Shown here one piece after another: positions 57,501 to 64,000 of a stretch of 64,000 bases of DNA. The stretch covers positions 80,576,151-80,640,150 of the forward strand of contig NC_133120.1 of assembly GCF_033568475.1 (NCBI RefSeq), read 5' to 3'. This DNA is from Henckelia pumila. Its lineage: Eukaryota > Streptophyta > Magnoliopsida > Lamiales > Gesneriaceae. Position numbers and translations under genes: made by a program. Each line of letters starts with the position of its first letter. Position 1 is the first letter of the stretch. Under the pieces are notes generated by a model, which had not been told where the DNA came from, did not search any database, and saw only the letters and a program-made list of their open reading frames with translations.

Positions 57501-60500
57501 AAAGGTGGTGGCATCGGGGGGAGGGGGACCCAGGAATTTAGTTTAGGGGGGTGATTTAGGGGGTGACAATTGCAATAAAATTACAAAAGTATAATTTATA
57601 TCAATTAAAAGAAGTGCAGAAAAGTTGACAGAACACACATTATCATCAATTCAAATGCATGTTACAATTGATCTTTACGATCTTTCATTTTTTTCAATAA
57701 TAACTCATGATACAATTATTTGATAAGCTACTAAATATATTATTTTCAATATATGCCACCAAATGTATCATTAACAAAGTCAATTTTAAAAGCTTATGAA
57801 TTTTATTTATTTATTTAATAGTCAAGATGTATTATTTAATAGTTGGCATATCATCCCCCATAAATTAAGAGTTATAGACCCAAAAAGCCCTCTTCTCCCC
57901 ATTATGTATCTTCAATTTTCAATTTTTCTCCCCGCTTACTCTAAAATCCATCAACTTTGACAAACCACTAGTCTGAAAGACATAGCCCATCAAGGAACCT
58001 ACCATTGAATCTCAAAAAAAAAAAAGATAAATCCCATGACATTCTCAAAATTACTAACAGTCTAACAAGCACGATGGTGGAATTATTTGTTCATTCATCC
58101 GATAAACCAAACAATTTAATAATGATCCCATGCTGTTTGCTAACCAATGAAAACTGTATATAACACTTCATAAACCAATCAACAAAAGAGGTAAATGGAT
58201 AAAGTCAAAGCCGTGAGAACAACAATATTAGTAGAAAAGTGATCGGTAGCTTAGTCTCCCAATCTCTCTATCTCACAGATAGACACAGAGAGAAATAGAG
58301 AATCACATAGAATAGGTAAAAAAAAATTCTTCAAATATGGTGACTAACAATTCATTGGACCGCCTCTAGGAGTTCTCATCGGAGATTGGGGAGCACGAGG
58401 TGGATTTCTGAAATTGGAAAATCTCGACGTAAATCCACTACCCTGCACCAATAGCAATTTAAAATGCAGATAAACACGAAGAAAACACCCCAAATGAAAA
58501 CAAGAACTTGATGTCAGATTGAGATCCATACACTCCTATCTCCATTTGCACGTGATCCACCAACCATCATGCAAGATTCGGATTTAACACAAATAAAACC
58601 AGCATGCTCCAGGTGATGCCGATCATAAACAAACAGAATTCCTTTGTAGATATGTTCAACGGGACCCTGTTTCCCCTGGTATAAGAAAAATTAATTGGCA
58701 TTGGGAACAAATCAAGCGAACCAGGAGAATGATTTTCATAATAACAACAAAATCCAGAGTCAAAAGCTAAACAATATGAGTTGAGTAACATACTCTGCAT
58801 GGACCCTCCAAAATTTTTACAACATCTTTCACAGACAATGTGTTCTTGTATCGATCTTTCGCAAAAATCTTTTTGTTGATCTTGTATTTAATCTCTCTTA
58901 ACCTCACAAGTGCAACATCAGGCCTCTCTGGGACACCCTTAAGGACCTGACCAGCCGTAAACCAGGTTCAGTATGAAAATTTTTATAATTTTTACAGATT
59001 AATAATATGAGCTGCTTACCTGAAAAGCCTCGCTCTCAACACGTATAACAACACCGAAACTATTATCACTGCATGGCCATAATTTTATTAAGACAAGCAA
59101 AGAAAAATCCAGAAAAGTGAAGTTTGCATAGAAGAAACAAGCTTACTCAAGCAGAACAAGGTCGTGAAGCTCATAATTACCAATCCGAGTAATGCCCGAG
59201 GTGACTTCAGAGCTTTCCACAACATTATCTGCAAACACGCGGAGCTGCAGCCAGAGAAAACAATAGCTGAAAAAACAGTGAACAAAATAGTAAATAAAAT
59301 TTTTAATGATTGACTCACAAGTTCTTTGGTGGTATCTGAAACTATATTCACCACATGGCCTTCAACAGAAACAACCATACCGGTTGCGCCTTCTGTAGAA
59401 CCAGATACAACCTTCACATGATTTCCCGGCTCAAAATACTTGCAAAGTTCTTTGTCACTGATAGCAAGAGTTGTCTGAAAATGAAAAGGGAAAAGGCGCA
59501 CAAGATTCTTTAATTACAGGACCCACATACAAACATAACATTATAGATATAAAGTAGGTAAAAAAAATCTATCAATTTTACTCACATTAAGGCCTACTTC
59601 ACTAGGCTTGATATGAACAGTGTCTTCTTCAACTTTTTCCACGCATCCTTTCAGGTTTCTCAGATCCCCCTTGATAATAATAACTCTATCGCCTTTCATG
59701 AAATGACCTTTCCTTCTATTGGCAAAAAGCGTTGACAAACTTGATACGTCACCATCCCCAGTTTCAGTAGGCTGTCTAAATTTCTCGAGCTCATCAAACG
59801 TGGGTTGCGCATTCAGAGTGCTGAGCGACTTGAGTGACACATTCTTATACAGGAAACCATCTTTAAACATCATTCCTTCAATTTTTTCATAATAGTCACC
59901 GGTAGCAGGATCTCTCTTACGCTCGACACGTATATGCAGTTCTCTGGATTGAACCAAATTTGAAAATTCATGTTACAAATGAAAATATGACCACCGATTG
60001 GGAAAAAAATAAAACAAAGTAAGTTACCGAGCTTCATCGATATTCATAAAACGTGCAGGTGGAGTAAACGCTTTCTTCTTTGGAGCTTCCCTTCCTTCCT
60101 AGAAAAAGCCAACAGGGCTCATAACACAGATTTACTTATAAAAACAGTTTTGTCAACAGCACGTAACTCTTGTAAATGATATATTAATGGGAAAATTAAG
60201 ACAATTACATGCAGGATGAGCTCAATAATAACAATCTCTTAAAAAACAGAGAGAGAAAGAGGGAACACGAACAATTTTGTTGGCCAGAGCTTGCAAGTCA
60301 ATCCTTGGAATTAATTTCACAGTTGCTCTCTGCCGGACATTGTCAACATCAACAACCTTCCATTTACAAAGAAACAAAAGTTACATATCAAACACTAAAA
60401 TCATAAATAAAATGATTGACAAAGAGGGGGAAGAAGAGTCCAGTGTACGGCATACCTTAGCGAGATCTCCTTTGTAGGTTCCGATCTTCATTCGAACCCA

Positions 60501-62314
60501 CGTATCCCTAGAGATATCAATGGCTTTAGTCTCCACAGAAAGCACATCGGTCATCTCTTTAATAGGGACAAGGTTTATTTTACTAGGATAAATATTGCGC
60601 ATCCCTTTAATTGCCTATAGCATAATCAGACAGAGATTTAAATTAATAAAATCATATGAAAATGATCTACACCATGTCAATCGACAATTTAAATCATGCA
60701 AAATCGCATGTATCCAAAACAATTAGCAGTTGCATACCTCTCTCACATGGGCTTCTTTGTGTGCCTCGATGTATATATAGTTTTTTAAATGATCGAGGGC
60801 TATGGCAGATGTAATCTGCACTTCAGATCCTTTGTCGATGCACTTCTGCATTAGGCAAACCGCCACCTCCCTTTCACGGCCAATCTATGTCGCACGAAAG
60901 ATGATACTTAATACAATAGTGACTACAAGTAAAAAAACAAAAAGGGATCTTACTCATTTAGTTTTTTCAACTGAAATGAATCATTCATTATCATACCGCA
61001 CATTTCAACATCCAGAGTTTCGGGTCCCGAACAGAAGGCAGAAGACCTTGTTGTTCTACGTCCGTTGCCTCCTCTACATACTCCACATTGAGGCTCTTAG
61101 CATACTTCTCATGTATCATTCTCTCAATTTCCTCCACGTCCTCTTGCTCATCCTCGCGAGACAGCAGTGGGCGCCGATGACTTCGCCTCTCGTCTTCATC
61201 CGGTATATCAGCTCCAGTGTCGATGAAGTCTATATCATCAGAACAGCACGTAATGATGCAAAAGTAAGTCAGAAAAAATAATCCATTAGCAAACATTCCT
61301 TGCTCATATGTCAAACTCACCGCAAAAAGTAAAGCTATTCAACAAGTTATTAAAGGTTCAATGTAAATCAGCATTAGATTACAATATAATTTTAAATATT
61401 GACAACAAGAAAACAAATATTCATTAGCTCACAATAAAAATCGCATGACCATTACTAAGTCGCAATTTACCTCGAAATGAAAATCCCTACACTTAAGGCA
61501 TACGCTTTACTAATGGGATATTTCTTAGTTTGTGCTTAGGTGCAAGAGATGAGATTCACAGAATCTTGAACTTAGGCAAGTGCTCTGTAGAATAGGAGCT
61601 TTTAATGGTTACATTGCATAGCAAGAAAAATATATAGCTTTTAAAATCTTTTTTTCCTGAAAGCTAAGTTGCACCAAGAAAATCTGAACAAGTGACATCC
61701 TGAAGTTTGTTCCCTGCCTGAAAGATCAGTGCGATTAATTCAATTTTTTTGTCAATTAGCAAAGAGCATTCACAACAAAAAAGCCCTCATAAGGCGATAA
61801 TACCATACAAAGAAACCAATGTATGCGTTCACTGAGAAATTTCATTATCCACTGCTAAAGTAACTCTACAAACTGAAAGAGGCAGGCGCAAAACCTTTCG
61901 AGCAACCCAAAACAATCTACCAATTCAAATACAAAATTCTACCATTTCAGTTCCAAATATCACGAACTGGCATACGGGAAAAAAAAGAAGAAGAAAACCC
62001 TAACCGTCCTCGCCTTCCTCTTCCTCCTCATCATCATCACTGTCCACAGCAGCCTCCTCGTCAAAGAACCCGGAAGCAGCTTTCCTGTGCCGCTTCCCTC
62101 CGCGACCAGCCCCAGAGACTCCATACTCTTCATCGTCGTCTTCCTCTTCCTCGTCGTCTTCATCGGCGTAATCATCTATAAAATCAGATCTGCTTCTTTT
62201 TCTCTTGTCCTTCCCACCGCCTCCGCCATAATCATCAGCTTCATCGTACTCCTCGTCCCCATCTTCGTATTCCTCCTCTTCCTCCAGCTCGTCATCATAG
62301 TCGTTCCTAGGCAT
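54501..62314 (-). CDS. SPT5: Transcription elongation factor SPT5
   Basis: About 22 exons, from the ATG at 62314 to the stop at 54501. First exon 62005-62314, second 60997-61229, last about 54501-54747. In order: an acidic N-terminus (DDDEEEED runs); the NusG N-terminal domain (LWMLKCAIGREREVAVCLMQKC, IALDHLKNYIYIEA, PSKINLVPIKEMTDVL); several KOW domains (GDRVIIIKGDLRNLKG, FEPGNHVKVVSGSTEGATG, KIRLGHYKGCKGRVVEVKG); a Ser/Thr/Pro-rich C-terminal repeat region (TPMRD, PYTPMSPP, TPGGQPMTPGS), the target of kinases in yeast and animals; and a final KOW (IRIMGGAHRGATGKLIGIDG). SPT5 with SPT4 clamps RNA polymerase II during elongation. The length of roughly 1,040 residues and this domain order fit the canonical plant SPT5, not the AGO-binding SPT5-like (KTF1). 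Confidence 0.93.
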
Positions 62315-62660
62315 CTCGATTGAATTTGTGTGCGTGAAAAAGCTAATGAATTTTTGATCGGATTATAATGAAATGGAGAGAGATATGTTTCAGCACTGTA
62401 AAATCAAAGCCCTGGGTGTGGGGGTAATGGATATAGAAATGGGGATTGAAGCAATCCATGTATTGGGCTTGGGCCTTTGTAAGTTGGGTTCATATTTCAG
62501 AATCCAACAATGCCCAAACAAAGGAATCCTTGTTCTGATTGAAAAAATTATTGTCAAAATTTTTTAAAAGTTTTAATTTTAATATCATCTATAATTTTTT
62601 TTAAAAAAATTAATATATACGCATGAATCGCGTGCATTGATATGCTGAGTTTTATTACTA

Positions 62661-62999
62661 CTAGTAACCGATGTACATGCTATGCATGTACGTAAATAAT
62701 TTAATATCTAATTAAAATTATAATAAATATGAAATTTTAATATTGCAAATAATATGTTCATATTAAAAAAATATAATGAAATTGATATAATGAAATTGAT
62801 TGGAATGAATTCTTAATTTTAGCAAGACATAAATAGTGGTTGGTTTTTGATAGTGTAACTACATTTTTACCATGTTACCCATTATTTTATATAAAGTACA
62901 ATGCATGTCTGGGGGTTAAATTTGTAAATTTATGTTGGTGTCATCAAACCCACCAAAAGTAGTTTTTAAATGGGTCTCAACTTTTATTAATAGTATAGA
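62661..62999 (-). mobile_element. Small non-autonomous Helitron, complete
   Basis: On the - strand it begins TCTATACTATTAATAAAAG right after an A, and ends with the hairpin GTACATGC-ATA-GCATGTAC, eight bases and CTAG right before a T. Both termini and the A/T insertion site follow Helitron rules. 339 bp, non-coding. Another hairpin plus CTGAGT just outside (about 62620-62652) may be a second truncated end on the + strand. Confidence 0.85.
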
Positions 63000-63544
63000 T
63001 TTGAAAGTATAAAATTAAAATATTTTGAATACATACATACATACCTTTTTTCATTTTAAAAAATGGTTGTATTGTTGCGGTTATTTTATCAACTTAATTA
63101 TTAATATGACTGCATTTGTTTGAACGAATATGCCATGAATAATACCGATCAAGCTTTAAAATCGCATAATTTCATTGTTGATTGCAGTCAGGGGCGGATC
63201 TATGTGAGAACCGCCCCCGAAAATTTTAAATTTTTTTAGTATTATATATATGAATATTTTTATAAAATACGTATATATATTTTAATAACTATTTGATATG
63301 ACAATTAGTACTCTTAGGCCTTGTTTGGTAGGGGTATTAGGATGGAAAAAATAAGTAAATGGGTGTTTGGTTCAAAAAGCACACATGTGCAGATATCCCA
63401 AGGGCCCTGCATTATTTGGCATGGCAGGGGGGAAAACCACGGATATTCAATCCACGTAAAATAGCTTGTATTGTCAATATTTTTTGAACAGTACATGAGA
63501 TTGTGGAGCATAATTACTCTTTTACCCATAGCCCTAACAAATTA

Positions 63545-63825
63545 TTATTCTCTCTCTTTCCCCACTGGCTTTCATCGCATAACACAAAAAAAATAGATCC
63601 AGATCCAGTCGTCTCGAACGTGAAGAAAGCTATGTAGATGCATCTACAGATCTGCGAGGTAGCTTCTTCACGGCCAATATTTGAATTAACGTCTTTTGTT
63701 GTACCATTTTTACGACTATATTTCCAGAGTTTTACGATTTCTCATTTACTCATATGCGTATTCTTGATCTTGTCGGGTTCTTACACCGTTAACCGGAACC
63801 TTTTCCAGCACAAACCGTTCCCATG
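63545..63825 (+). CDS. Possible first exon of a gene running off the window
   Basis: A CT-rich leader is followed by an open frame from the ATG at 63638 with a hydrophobic stretch (FVVPFLRLYF, HLLICVFLILSG). It runs into a good donor (CCATG/GTAAGC) at 63825/63826. The frame is short and not recognised, so it could be chance. Confidence 0.2.
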
Positions 63826-64000
63826 GTAAGCGTATTTACACCAGCATCGGAGTTTTGAAAAATATTGATTTCGGAGAACGACTCTTCGTGCAGTGCTCAT
63901 GTATTGCAATGTAATTGTAGCTGAAAAATATGTGTGCCCCTGTTTGAAATATTTTTGTGTGTCGGTGAGTATATAGAGCTCCAGCGACTATACTTTTACT

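Larger units (their letters stand above)
62315..64000. other. Intergenic: SPT5 promoter, Helitron and possible next gene
   Basis: SPT5 upstream region, then the Helitron at 62661-62999. At about 63188-63230 lies a GGGGCGGATC...CCGCCCCC segment, resembling an end of a common plant miniature transposon, and from 63316 a GGCCTTGTTTGGTAGGGG stretch typical of another. A CT-rich leader-like sequence follows at 63545. Confidence 0.45.

Noticed and set aside
57369-57554. Open frame and G-rich sequence in the large SPT5 intron
   Set aside because: No family resemblance, no splice support and a weak reading. Probably intron sequence or transposon debris.
54501-62314. SPT5-like (KTF1) RNA-directed DNA methylation factor
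   Set aside because: The C-terminal region lacks the long WG/GW repeat platform of KTF1 and instead has TP-rich repeats and a final KOW, as in canonical SPT5.
62087-62323. Open frame on the + strand with hydrophobic stretches near the SPT5 start
   Set aside because: It is the antisense reading of the acidic GAG/GAT-rich SPT5 N-terminus, which always gives Leu/Ile/Phe-rich shadow frames.
63306-63540. GGCCTTGTTTGGTAGGGG stretch as a Tourist/Harbinger element
   Set aside because: Only one end resembles such elements. No inverted partner or target duplication was found.

Overview
This is a piece of a plant nuclear genome, almost certainly a eudicot. Introns are short to medium and AT-rich. The genes are plant families: PIN auxin carrier, KORRIGAN-type GH9 endoglucanase, VQ protein, GLTP3-type lipid transfer protein, class II serine carboxypeptidase-like and SPT5. 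The U6 snRNA genes have plant USE/TATA promoters, and the mobile elements are typical plant ones. An asterid/lamiid origin is a guess from repeat style only.

Layout. 1-4.3 kb: a + strand gene joining a PHD-type finger, an AIPP2-like domain and three BED-type zinc fingers. 6.3-7.7 kb: a - strand intronless VQ-motif gene with internal repeats. 8.5-24.9 kb: a large tail-to-tail inverted repeat built from U6 snRNA units. The left arm has one decayed U6 copy and is split by a young, apparently complete Ty3/gypsy element (8981-19145). The right arm was tandemly expanded to three U6 copies, the outermost of which matches the plant U6 sequence as I know it. 25.1-27.4 kb: a - strand nine-exon chloroplast-type thioredoxin/peroxiredoxin-like gene. 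27.4-34.5 kb: no gene seen, but two terminal-inverted-repeat elements.

34.6-38.0 kb: GLTP3-type gene (+), convergent with a membrane-anchored GH9 endoglucanase gene (-, 38.3-40.7 kb) that has Asn where the family has its catalytic base. 42.3-44.8 kb: a serine carboxypeptidase-like gene (+) with an in-frame TAA in exon 6. 45.8-51.3 kb: PIN6 (-), with a Helitron in its last intron and a SINE in its first. 54.5-62.3 kb: SPT5 (-), about 22 exons. The window closes with a clean small Helitron and perhaps the first exon of another gene.

The genes do not form an obvious pathway. This is ordinary plant gene space, and the unusual parts are the U6 inverted-repeat locus, the PHD-BED fusion, the altered GH9 active site, the interrupted carboxypeptidase gene and a set of small Helitrons. 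Exon coordinates were derived by hand from splice consensus, reading-frame continuity and remembered family sequences. No alignment or database search was run.
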